From positions 310,001 to 374,000 of the forward strand of contig JAHLKI010000009.1 in NCBI GenBank assembly GCA_025602905.1: a stretch of DNA of 64,000 nt, given 5' to 3'. The translations under genes were made by a program, and so were the position numbers. This document shows, piece by piece, positions 23,379-34,400 of this stretch. The DNA comes from Phlyctochytrium arcticum. Taxonomy: Eukaryota > Chytridiomycota > Chytridiomycetes > Chytridiales > Chytridiaceae. Numbering within the stretch: position 1 is the stretch's first letter; every line of letters begins with the position of its first letter. The notes beneath the pieces were generated by a model. It had not been told where the DNA came from, did no database searches, and saw only the letters and a program-made list of their open reading frames with translations.

Positions 23379-23709
23379 TTTTCGGTAGAGCAGATTTAGT
23401 TCAGAATATATAGTGTTTTGTTTGGCAGTTGACTCCTCTTAATAATTTGATTTGGTCGGAAACAGTTCACTCTTTTTAATATGATTTGGTCAGAAACCCT
23501 TCTAGGCGAGTCTTGCCGCAAGGAATCATCACAAGAGCTTAAAATTGCACAATCAAATTTAACAATTATTACCGGTCTCAGAACGTCAGGCCGAGCGCAC
23601 TGCCTGGGGATGCATTTTTTTATGAGACTTTGGTGCAGGAAATTGTGTTGTTGAAGTTTGCGCTCGCGGGTTTCTGCGAACCCAGTGTTTGCCGGATATT
23701 CCCACCCTT

Positions 23710-24997
23710 TCTAACGGGCCACTGTTCAATTCAAGTGAAGTGGAAACCGTGAGAAAATCTCAACTTTTATCGACATGAATTCATTGTCTGCTTCCTCAGA
23801 CAGACCCCAGCGATAGAGTCCAAGCATGTCACCATCGGAACTTTTCAATGCAAAACGTAGCATGTAAAGAGCGATATGTGACTTTATAAGTCCGAACAGT
23901 TGCGCCATCCGCTCAGATTGGCCGTACTTGGTTGGTTGTCGCCTTTGAAAATCGCCAAAGTCCGGAGCAGGCCATCGGCCAATTGTAGAAAAACAGCTGT
24001 CCAAACTCTCAAAGGCCAGCAACTACAAAAGCACGACCAACATGTTATAAAGACAATCCTTATGATTCTTTCAAAAAGAGCTGCTTACATGTAAGATGTG
24101 GCAAAATGTGAATGACGGTTCTTTGTTCTATAATGCCTAAATGGAATGGAGAGTAAACCCTCGTGGGAAAATAACTTCAGCTGTCAAGCGTCGCGTGGGA
24201 TCGTCAAGTATAATGAATGTAATGATATTATGATATCAAGAAAACTTCTCTCTGTTCTAAAAGCTCTATCTATCAAAAGTGAGACTATGTAGTAGTCTAG
24301 TCCATTCGAATTTCCAAAACCCGTATTGCCAGTCCAAGCATTGCACTTCTAAAGCAAAAAATGGTTTGTGACCAGTCTGTTTCGATTCAAGATGAACCCG
24401 ACACATGCGGAAGCTGGACGTTGCAGATAATCTTCTCAGGTAAAAAAAATAGTTCACTCTTTCGGCGCTCGCAGAGCAGTTGCATTGAGACAGTCTCGCC
24501 TGGGCGTCTGGGCGGATTTTGATATGGAGACAATAGTGAGCCCATCCGGGTAGAGGAAACACTTGCTACTTCTTACAACGAGCGAAATGCATCCTTTCGT
24601 CGTTGCAGCATACCTAGACAAAGTCTGGTTTAATTATCTCAACAACGCTCACCCTCCAGAAGGCAGATCTTTCCACTCCTTTCTTGGCCATCTCGAGATG
24701 CTAATCAGGTCTCAGATAGGTGTCGTGTCGATGATCCCCGTATGGTGAGCAAGGGGTATCATCATCGGGCTTCCGATGCGGCTGAAAGTGAACGCTATAC
24801 TGTGAGGTTTTCTGCAGCACAGCAGGACAGCCTTTCCCCAAAATCGACTTTGCTGCAAGTCGCGTGTATAAACAAACAAGGGAATGTGTCACTGTTGTCG
24901 AGGGACGCCATCTTGAGTGCCCCCAGCACCAAACGCCAACAAACGGCCATCACACACAACAGTACACTCGGACAGGACTGAAATAACGATACCAGAT
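23710..24997. other. Gene-poor stretch between the Crypton and AIP1
   Basis: This 1.3-kb stretch has two unrelated 98-codon minus-strand frames (23726-24022, 24266-24562) and a 79-codon plus-strand frame (24742-24981). None shows a recognisable motif or a clear splice partner. The last few hundred bases should hold the AIP1 promoter. Confidence 0.4.
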
Positions 24998-27548
24998 ATG
25001 TCTTTCACGCGGAGTAAGTCTTGATTGACTTGAAGGGTCGGTCGTTGTCGATGGTGTGCACCTCGCACGCGTCCTACGACCCACACACACCCCTTTACCT
25101 ATCAAAAGGCTCATATTAACAGCTTTCTTTTCCAATAGAATCAACTTTCCCTGCCCAGCCAAGCACAGAACGGGGCCGCCCCGTCCACATAGGCAGCGAC
25201 CCAAAAGGCAAAAACTTTTTATATACCAATGGTCGTTCGGTCATTATCCGTAACCTAGCCGTAAGCAACCGGTCCATTCGTCTTGCTCGACCCCGTGATA
25301 ATCAGGACTTGCTTAGAACCCCGAACTGGCCACAGAGTATACTCAACATACGGCTCAAGCCACGGTTGCAAAGTACGCTCCAAGCGGGTTCTATATCGCG
25401 TCAGCAGGTACATCCAATGCAATCTCTGTTTCGAACGTGCCTAATGGAGTTGTTTGCTGATTCGTTACATGCCAGATGTCCAGGGAAATGTTCGCATCTG
25501 GGATACTGTGAATGCTGAGAATATCTTGAAGACAGAGACCAAAGTCTTTTCGGGAAAAGTCAATGATTTGGCATGGGATTTCGAGAGCAAGCGGGTGATT
25601 GCCGTGGGTGAAGGAAAGGATCGGTAAAAGGACCCTTCACGATCCACTTGGTCTATCCCTCATCCTTACAAACCAGGTTCGGACACGCCTTCCTCTTTGA
25701 CTCGGCCTCGTCGGTCGGCGAGATCGGAGGTCACTCCAAAGCCATCAACTCAGTCGACATTCGACCCGGTCGACCCCTTCGTGCTATTACCGGGTCTGAC
25801 GACATGGGCGTCAACTTTTACCACGGCGTCCCATTCAAGTTCAACAAATCCATGAATGAACATTCGCGGTTTGTCCAGTGTGTGCGGTTTTCGCCCAGCG
25901 GGGATCATTTTGTTTCTTCAGGGTCTGATGGAAAGGTACATGGCCGAACCTGAATGTATCAAAGATGTGATGAGACAAAGGACTGACTTACTGGCTGGAT
26001 GACAGCTGTTTTTGTACGATGGAAAAGAAGGCACCAAGATTGCCGACTTGAGTACGGCCGAAGCTAGTCATTCAGGAAGCATCTTTTCCGTTTCGTGGAG
26101 TCCGGACGGCAAAAACCTTTTGACGGCCTCGGCAGATATGACTGCCAAAATCTGGGATGTTGCTGCCCAGAAAGTTGTTCAGTAAGTTTGTGTCCACAAC
26201 CATTGGTGCTTGTTATTGAAAGAAATATAGGACATGGGAGTTTGCTAAAACGCCCACACCAGAAGAACAGCAGGTTGGAACATTATGGCAAGGCGATCAT
26301 CTGCTCAGTCTTTCATTATCCGGTGACATCAACTACCTCAACAAGAATGGGGGAGGACTAGCACGAGTTGTCCGGGTAAGAAATCCCTTCGCCCCTCCGA
26401 CTGCCCACATCTGGCTAAGCAAAAAGCCCAGGGTCACCAACGCGGTATAACTGCCCTAGCTGTCGACGCAGCAACGAAAACCCTCTATAGCGGCAGTTAC
26501 GATGGCCGCGTGTGTCAGTGGACCGAGAACGCCGGGGGAGCCGTGAAGCCCTCGGGAACGGGCCACTCGAATCAAGTCACTGGTTTAGCAGTCGACGGCG
26601 GAAAGGTATACTCTGTCGGCATGGATGATACCTTGAGAGTTGTCGAGGCTAGCGGAAAGGAAATTTCGTTCGAGTAGGTGCCTGTACTTCCCAACTTTCT
26701 CAGTTGTGCGGAAAAACTCATTTCTGCTGCGTGGCATTGCAGTGCTGCTTCGGTAGCGACTGGCAGTGTTCCTCGCGCCGTTGCTGCGCATAACGGGTAC
26801 GCTATCGCCACCACCATTGACAATACTGTCATCATCACCAAATCCGGATCTCGATTGTCCGACCTCAAACTCTCGTTTACCCCATCTGCGGTGGCCATTT
26901 CGCCCAGCGGATCCGATGTAGCCATCGGCGGCGAGGTAAACGAAAACCGCTGCTGTATGATCAACTGATATAACATTTAACATTGGGGTTGATTGTCTAG
27001 GATCATAAAATTCATATTTTCACGTTTGCGAATGAGACACTAACGGAACGGGGAACTTTGGAAGGTAATCGCGGCCCCATCACGGCTCTATCCTATTCTC
27101 CTAACGGAAAATGGTTGGCGGCCGCCGATACCCAACGTAACGTTTTTGCGTTCGATACCGCTACTGGAGAGGTAAAACTCCGCAAACCCTCGTAACCCCA
27201 CCTCAACCAGAAACTAAATTATACTATTCAAATAGTTGAAAATCAACCAATGGGTCTTTCACAATGCCCGCATCACATCCGTAGCGTGGTCGCCCGATTC
27301 GCTCCATGCAGCGTCCGGATCCCTCGACACTAATGTTGAGATTTGGAGTGTGGACAAACCAATGAAACATGTGTCCATCAAAGGGGCGCACTTGGAGGTT
27401 GTGAATGGGGTTGTGTGGATCGATAATGACACGGTTGCTACTGCAGGGGCTGATGCTGCTATCAAGGTGTGTTGTGTTGCGCTTTTCTTAGGGGTGGTCT
27501 TTCTAATAGGGGGGGATCCTCTAGGTTTGGACTATCAAACATCACTAG
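24998..27548 (+). CDS. AIP1: Actin-interacting protein 1 (AIP1/WDR1), WD40 protein
   Basis: AIP1 works with cofilin to disassemble and cap actin filaments, at endocytic patches in fungi. Twelve exons with consistent phases: 24998-25013, 25139-25260, 25317-25407, 25476-25623, 25677-25935, 26006-26181, 26231-26375, 26432-26673, 26743-26935, 27001-27171, 27236-27466, 27525-27548; 605 residues, the family length of two seven-bladed beta-propellers. Landmarks: N-terminal '[13 protein letters not shown]'-like strand, 'YIASADVSGNVRIWD', '[20 protein letters not shown]', '[20 protein letters not shown]', '[13 protein letters not shown]', and the C-terminal end '..AAIKVWTIKHH', where the last eight residues come from a 24-bp exon. 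The first coding exon is only 16 bp. The role fits the neighbouring trafficking genes, but no operon-like link is implied. Confidence 0.95.
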
Positions 27549-28490
27549 ATGGTGTATCGGCATGGACTTTTGTGCTTTTTTAGAGCAAGGAATTGTTACA
27601 TACACGCCTACACATTGTTAAGCGGACATACCCTTTGAGAATTAAAGTTTGTTACATTGTACGTCTTTGATGGTCTTGAGTCGTAGCACTCCCATATGGC
27701 AAGTTCTTTCAAGTTATTCCGAAGGTACAAGCTCAAATGCGTAGACTATGACTGGTCTTTGGTAGGAATGGCAGATAATCCCTTTTGATGCAAGATATTC
27801 GGCTCCAATCAACATTTGCAACCCCTCTCTGTGCTGCCTTTGCTGGCCTCACCGGTGGCCTCATCTGCATGTACATGTGCACTGAATCGCATGCTATCTA
27901 AAAAAGCCAGACCCAATCCTTTCTTGATGGCTCATCGTCTGGCTATACCATAACTCAGATCCCGATATCCGCCTTCCAGCACCATCCTGTACGATCTTTG
28001 ATATGATACATATCTATCAAGAGTTCGGCGGTTGTGTGTACTCGAGTACCTGTCGGCGGCAAAACAAGATGGCATGGAGGCAAGTGTCTGGCTGGCTTCC
28101 AGATGGCGGTAACTCACCGCCCAAGATCGAAGTTCCCCAGATCACCTTCCCTACCTACACGAGTATAGGCGTCCATGATACTATGGTCCCCCACAGCAAC
28201 TCCAATCAACGCTCCGCCAGGAGGAAGGCAGTGCTGCCCGCGCTGGAATGGCCAGTTGGGAGAACTTGGGGCCCACAGGGCTCCAGCCAAAACAAGATTT
28301 CAAAAGGCTGAAGAAGCCCCGCCGTGCACAGCCACCGGTATTGGGCAAAAAGCGCAGCAACCCCGACATGGCTGAGCGCACACATCTCAACGGCACAGTC
28401 ATACGGACACCCCGGCACAGCCATGCTCCCTCCCCCGGCCATCCCGCACAGCATTTCTCGCCCCTGCTGCCCCAACAGCCGCCAGATCCT
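27549..28490. other. Intergenic stretch upstream of the secreted repeat protein gene
   Basis: About 0.9 kb between AIP1 and the TATA box of the next gene. The distal part is AT-rich; the proximal 400 bp are C-rich and give long but motif-free open frames on both strands (28206-28900), which I treat as composition artefacts. A CTCGAG-type site and no other recognisable elements are present. Confidence 0.4.
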
Positions 28491-28500
28491 TATAAAAAGA
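28491..28500 (+). promoter_or_regulatory. TATA box of the secreted repeat protein gene
   Basis: A textbook tataaaaaga lies 97 bp before the start codon at 28597. Downstream runs of C and A (28520-28596) are typical of a short pyrimidine-rich 5' leader in strongly expressed fungal genes. Confidence 0.6.
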
Positions 28501-28596
28501 TCCCCCCGGTCGCCGTCCCTTTCCTTCCCAACCACCACCACCACACTCTACCCTCCCACTTCTACACACGCATACACCGCAAAACACAACACAATC

Positions 28597-30011
28597 ATGC
28601 AGTTGATTCTCGTCGCTACCACCGCCCTTTTGGCCGTCTCTGCTGTCGTTGCCGCACCCTCCGGCTACTCGTCCGACAAGCACCAGTACAAGCAGGAACA
28701 CTTTGCCCCCTGCAAGCAGCACGTAAGTATCTTCTTCCCTTCCCTTCCCTTCCCCGAGTTTCTCCTACTCCCGCTCTACGCGTTTTTCGCAACGTCGCCT
28801 TGTGGTGGGAAACACTGGCAAACAAACGATCTCGCACGTGACTGGAGATTTATGGATGGGAAACGCGTCTCTGTGCCTTTGCGAAAGAAGCAGCAACTCA
28901 CCATCTAGTTTCCATTTCACAGCACAAGCAGACTTGGTGGGACAAGAACGGCAAGGAATACGGCTGGGAGCACAACAAGGCCTGTCTCGTTCAAAAGAAG
29001 AGCTGGGGACACGATGACAAGAGCTACAGCGGCCACTACGAAAAGGACTACCAGAAGCCAAAGTCTTACTACGGCCACCTCGCGTATGACAGCACCGACT
29101 ACGGTTACCAGGCCAAGTGCGACAAAAAGTACCAAGACAAGACTTACTCTGAGTGCAACGAATCTTACTCCTACGCCAAGACCAACTACTGTGGCAAGTC
29201 TGGTTCCACCAAGTACGGCGACTGCATCACCAAGCTGAGCCAAGTCTTCGACAAGTGCATCAAATCCATTGACAGCCACAAGCCTTACTGCTGGGATGCC
29301 AAGTACCTCCCTGAGGGCAAGAGCTACGACGACTCTTACAAGAAGGATGACCACAAGAAGGACGATTACAAGAAGGACGATTACAAGAAGGACGACTACA
29401 AGAAGGACGACTACAAGAAGGACGACTACAAGAAGGACGACTACAAGAAGGACGACTACAAGAAGGACGACTACAAGAAGGATGATTATAAGAAGGACGA
29501 GTACAAGCCCGCCGAGACCTACAAGCAGGACGAGTACAAGAAGGATGACAAGAAGTACATCTCTTACGCCCCTACCGAGTACAACGACGACAAGTACGAC
29601 TCTGGTTACGACCAGTCCTACGATGACAACTCCTACGACAACTCCTACGATGACTCCTACGACAACACTTACGATGATTCCTACGACAACACTTACGATG
29701 ATTCCTACGACAACACTTACGATGATTCTTACGACACCACTTACGATGACTCTTACGCCGATGACTACAAGACCGAAGAGTACAAGCCCAAGCAGTACCT
29801 GTCCTTTGACTCTTCCAGCCACGATGACTCTTGCTCTGCCGCTACTTCTCACTTCAAGTCTACCGGTTCCCGCACCTTGAAGCAGTGCGCTTCCATCGCC
29901 TGCGCCCCTGGTCAGACCGCTGCCTACCGCAAGCGTGCCATCCAACAGTGCTACGCTCTCGAGAAGGCTGCTCGTGGTAACAACCACGGCAAGATCCCCC
30001 ACGGCTGGTAG
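28597..30011 (+). CDS. Secreted Lys/Asp/Tyr-rich tandem-repeat protein
   Basis: Unrecognised family. Exons 28597-28722 and 28923-30011 encode 404 residues. The first 20 residues ('LILVATTALLAVSAVVAA' core, then P-S) form a clear secretory signal peptide. The mature N-terminal domain (about 35-245 of the gene product, up to the repeats) is rich in Tyr, Lys and His with several cysteines ('FAPCKQH', 'KACLVQKK', 'AKCDKKYQDK', 'YCWDAKY'). Then come eleven units of five residues (KKDDY and variants, 29340-29504), followed by a Tyr/Asp/Ser stretch with an eight-residue period (SYDDSYDN type, 29611-29765), and a short C-terminal Cys-containing domain. Codon use in the repeats is strongly biased to AAG, GAC and TAC, suggesting high expression. 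The composition recalls cell-wall or adhesive proteins; that role is inference. The long antisense frame here is a by-product of the repeats. Confidence 0.85.
29340..29504 (+). repeat. 15-bp tandem repeat encoding KKDDY units
   Basis: Eleven tandem 15-bp units (aagaaggacgactac and near variants) encode KKDDH, nine KKDDY and KKDEY. Most units are identical at the DNA level, so the array is young or kept uniform by recombination and is likely length-variable between strains. Confidence 0.95.
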
Positions 30012-30372
30012 ATACTCTCTTCTCCTTGATCCATCACCATCTTTCCTCCCTCCTGGGTCCACCCACCACTTCCCATTACATTATTTTCCTTTTGCTCCAT
30101 CCCTCTCTTCTACATAGTCCGACGCTGTCCCCCGCTGCATCATTGTTGCAACATTCGATATATATCTTTGTTTTTGTGTGCGCTCCGTGTATAATTTTGT
30201 GTGCGTGTGTTTTATGGACTTGATCTTCAACTTGTCTTGTAAATGATTATTGTTTACCACATCAATCTTGCGCTCTTTACTTTTTGATTCGACAAACTTG
30301 TTACAAGGTTCTGAATCTGAATCTTTCCACAATATACACTCCCATAAATAAAGTCCAACCTGGCATCAAAGT
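30012..30372. other. Convergent 3' spacer
   Basis: This 361-bp AT-rich stretch lies between the secreted protein stop and the 3' end of the minus-strand B9D1 gene. It should hold both 3' UTRs. No gene is seen. Confidence 0.5.
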
Positions 30373-31255
30373 CTATGACTTTGCGTTGGCGACGCTATAC
30401 CCCAGTCTATGCAACTCCTTAGTCCCGACATGCAAATTCAACTTCAATCGTCCATTACTCCGCACTCTTGTCACTGATAACGCCAATCATCTTGTCAAAC
30501 AAAAATTCGGAACGAGAGTAGGATCACACCTTACCATCTCGCGAATCATGCCCAGCTACAAACTTTGGGTCCAGAAACTCGGGCAACTTCCCAGACAATG
30601 TCGATAGCAGCTCGTTGATGGGTAGACTGGCCATCGGGGCAAAGAGGGGACAATAGATATTATGACTAGAGGCACCAATAGGGAAAATGCATCGTCAGAG
30701 AGGGCAATTGATGTGAGAAAAGAAAATGACCAACCTTCCAATTGTCTGTGGAATTCGAATACACCCGTACCCTCTGATGACATCTCGACCCAGTATGTCC
30801 GTCCCATAAATGCAAACAATCAGTTGAGGCCAGCCTATGCTACCGCAATAACCAAATGGGTTTGAAAAGGTCCTGGTAAGAGTAAAGCGGGGGCTTACCA
30901 AATGGGTTGGTAGATTTCAGAGTGACTTCAATAGGAAAGTTCCAGGCACACTGTCGCTCTCCATCAGGCGTGACGGATGTAAGTGCCATTTGGGTGATTC
31001 CTTCATCCTGGCCCTGATATCACTATAGAGTTTCATCATAATGTTCAATAAGCAAGTTTGCGAAAGAAAGTACGGACCGCAACGACACTCCAGTCGGGAC
31101 CAAATGTTAGGATGTATTTGCAGTACAAGTTTCCGGTGGTTGGATACTATTTTTGATGAATTCATTCAAAGACTTGCGATTTGCCAATAGAAGGATGAGA
31201 TACGTACGCGACAGGATTCGATTTGACCCGTCAGGAGAACAGAGAAAAAGGACAT
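30373..31255 (-). CDS. B9D1: B9 domain-containing protein 1 (ciliary transition zone)
   Basis: B9D1 is part of the MKS/B9 complex at the transition zone of cilia and flagella, where it gates entry of ciliary membrane proteins. Six exons, 31255-31208, 31146-31078, 31013-30899, 30834-30735, 30665-30535 and 30473-30373, with consistent phases, encode 187 residues, the normal size. The B9 (C2-like) domain fills the protein: 'SVLLTGQIESCR', 'LYCKYILTFGPDW', 'GITQMALTSVTPDGERQCAW', 'NFPIEVTLKSTNPFGWPQL', 'GTDILGRDVIRGYG', and the C-terminal 'VTRVRSNGRLKLNLHVGTKE' ending 'LHRLGY'. These align closely with the animal protein from memory. B9D1 is absent from non-flagellated fungi, so it implies a zoosporic organism. 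It shares a 158-bp divergent promoter with the next gene. Confidence 0.95.
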
Positions 31256-31413
31256 GGTTTCTTTGATATGTTTTGGGAGCTTTGGTGTGTTGTGAGAAAG
31301 TGTAGAGACGCGCCGTGCAACCCGTGCAATCTGTGACGGCACGCGGTTTTGATGTGTCAAAACTAAACTCGCCAGCTTTTTGTTTATGATACAAAGGCGA
31401 GGAAAATGCCAAA
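31256..31413. promoter_or_regulatory. Compact divergent promoter, B9D1 and CPSF-A-like gene
   Basis: Only 158 bp separate the two start codons, so both promoters and 5' UTRs must overlap here. No X-box (RFX site) half-sites of convincing quality were seen, and no TATA box. Confidence 0.55.
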
Positions 31414-34400
31414 ATGCCAGATCCATATTACATTGTCCGTGAACGAGCCGGGACTGGGCGGGTCAAGCATATTCTGACATGGGCCGTTTCCCGCTCGACC
31501 TCTTTGCCGAACGGGCAATCGGCCGAACTGACCCGGTATCTGCTTTTAGTACAGGTCAGCCAGTACTCAATGCAATATCTCTATCTGACAAGGTGTTGAT
31601 AATGTGCTTTCTGATAGGATGATCGCTTTACCGTTATGATTGAAATGAGGGAGGGACATGAATTGAGGGGCTGGAAGGTTATTTACACACGATATGTGTT
31701 TGGACGGATGGGAGAAGTCATATTAGATGCAGTAAATCACATTCTTCCCACGTCGAATCGGGAAACTTTGAAGGAGAAAGATCAATGGAATGCATCGTCA
31801 GAATTAGTTGGCGAAAATCTGGGGGCGATTCAATCGATGGTCTCTTTATCAGCCTCGGGAAATCTCTCGTTTTTAAGATGTTTGGTGGGTGAGGATGCGG
31901 GTCAGCTAGATGATAAAACGCTTCGGATCGTGAATGCAGAGTTTGACGGCAGTGACCAGGTATGTTTGACACACGTTTTATCCTTCGTGTTGAATTCATC
32001 TTGATCTTCCCCCGTTAGGTACCAGATAAATTGCATGAAACAAATGTCGAATCTTACGAATGGCATCAAGTTTCAGTCGACCCTTCGTACGTATTGTTCC
32101 ATGTCAAGTTTTGTTAAGGCTCTTTTGTTTACAAAACTTTTCCATAGTCGAAAGCTGGTTGCGCTTGGTTCGTACATGGGGAAAATCAGGATACATGAGC
32201 GGCTGCACGGATCAGGAACTGTAGAGGCATATGAGCTTGGACGGGTATGAGGCACTGTTCAATCTTGCCCGCTAATGGAAGAGGGCAGCTGACATGACTT
32301 TAGAGTCGGACGTTTCTGGAGTTTGGACCCATTTGGCGACTTGCGTTCGCTCCGAACGAAGACACAAATGGTCTGGCTAGGCTCTGTGTCCTTTGGACTT
32401 CCAAGTATGTTTTCCGCTAATGCCCTACTTCTGGGCGCAAAGGACTTATTCCAATGTTATAATAGTAGCACTTCACTGACAGTCACCATTTACGAGTGTG
32501 CGGATGAAAATCAGTGGAGTTGGACGCGTCGGAAACCTTACGTTATATCTGGTAGGTTTTGTCACGTCATATACCCCGGCAGCCACTGTTTATCTCAAAT
32601 TGGTTGGGTATGTAGAAGCGATACCGACCCATTTTGTGTCACTCAACTATACATCAAGATTCTTTATCGTGACTGTAATGCATTCCGTCGTTGTTTTCAC
32701 GTGAAATGTAGGACTGACCTTGTTGCCTTGTACTTTGTTCAGGATTCGGAGTTGTGCTGGATTGATGTTTTGGAACGGTGTTTGGACATTCGCAAACAAG
32801 TTTTCGACGACAAGTTCTCGTTTGGATCCCGTAGGCTTTGAATATGGCATGTCAATCAACACTCTGCGGTCTCTAACCATCAAATCGCTAGTCATAACAG
32901 CAGCCGCATGTCTGACCACAACCGAGATCTCTGCATCAATGGACATCGTGTTTCTGGCAACTGGTGCAGGCCACATTTTTCGACTCGAGTTGCATCGCAG
33001 TGCGGCCTCCCGTATTCGATTTAGCCCGAAGCAGATTGCAGAAGTCTTATACCCATTTGATCATCTGGTGGCCTATGAGGTCCCTGATCGATCTGAGATA
33101 TTGGTCCTGTTCAGCGATATATATGGCCGTCGAACTCTTCAGGTTTGGTACATCGATACAATTTACCCACAGAGCACATTATCTTAAATACAGTATAGTT
33201 AAGCAAACAAGAACCTTTGCCCAAGCTGGAAGAAGAGTCCATTCCAACCCTCATAACTCTAGCGTCGGCCACATTGGTCGACTTGCCCGTTGCGTCGGGC
33301 AGCACAATCATGTTGGCAGGCGAAGGCATTAACGACTCGTTCATCATGGAGTTAAATGGGGACTTGAAGGTTGATTTGATTGCGACGCTTCGACAGCGGA
33401 TGGACGGGTAAGAACCAAATGTACTATGTGAACCGCCATTTCTGCCGCTGCTCACATGTTAATTGTAGAATTACAGGCCTGTGGCACGCAATGTCAAGCC
33501 GTGGAATGGCGGTGGTTGTAGCATTTATCCATGAAACAAAGTTTCTGCGATTGACAGGTAACGAACATCGTAAAGTACTTTCTTCTGTGACATTCTCCCT
33601 GATGTATCGACGAATCTAGATGACGAATTAGAGGACATTACCGATACAATTCAGAACCTCGTATCTAATACCGAGACGCTTTTCTTTGCGGGGACGACCA
33701 CCGGGCTGGAAGTGCAAGTAACTCGTGGCGCTGTCCATTTTGGACTCGCAGATGAATGTGCTTTGCCACTAGAGAACGCGGGAAATCTAATATGGAGTAC
33801 TGGGGATGGGGAACGAATTGACTTAGCCTGCTCGTACAATGATACCGTTGCCGTGGCCGTATTTCCTTCGCACACAATCAAACTTATTCGCTTAACACAT
33901 TGTGATGGGTAAGTTTGGCCTATGTACGCATGCGTTGCCGTACACCACGCTCATTGTTTGTCACGAACAGCGCTTATGTTCTGCAACAACTCCAAGAGAT
34001 TACTTTACAAAGCGCCCCGTCGGTATTGTATTGTCATGGGTCCTTCGGGATGGAGCGGGGTATCAATAAAGAAGGCGACACGGAATCGGCAGCCAACGTA
34101 GGATGCCTACCAATTCCAATCTTTACTCTAATCGTCGGAACGTATGAACCTTCCATTGATGTGTTCCGCTTTGACGATATCAAAGGAGTTTCCTTTACGC
34201 GGAATTTGGGTAAAATCTGAGTGTCGGACGAGCTGAGGCAAAAACCTGATGTTTCAACTGTTAATTTCAAGGAGGGGAGAAAATTGTTGCAGTGCCGCAG
34301 TCTATCACTACTGTTTGCCATTCTGGAGAATATATGATCATCACAGGTCTTACATGCAGTCAAGCAATCTGCAAGGTTTTCTTACTCATGTGTCTCTCAG

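Larger units (their letters stand above)
19765..23709. mobile_element. Crypton-type tyrosine-recombinase DNA transposon
   Basis: Cryptons are eukaryotic DNA transposons that encode a tyrosine recombinase and lack terminal inverted repeats. Here a multi-exon recombinase gene is bracketed by an exact 16-bp direct repeat, 'ggatattcccaccctt', at 19765-19780 and 23694-23709. The bases just outside differ (g against c before, a against t after). One repeat copy plus the body is about 3.93 kb, a normal Crypton size. The repeats are the likely recombination sites, or a pre-existing target duplicated on insertion. Between the left repeat and the start codon lie short direct and inverted repeats (19831-19995) that may be recombinase-binding sites. 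The right boundary is 331 bp after the stop codon. Confidence 0.8.

Noticed and set aside
23726..24562. Two 98-codon minus-strand frames right of the Crypton
   Set aside because: No motifs and no splice sites joining them into a sensible protein; possibly relics but unsupported.
28917..30062. 381-codon minus-strand open frame, Val/Leu/Ile-rich
   Set aside because: It is the antisense of the KKDDY and SYDD repeats; the codon bias of the sense gene removes antisense stops. The sense strand has a signal peptide, an intron and a TATA box.
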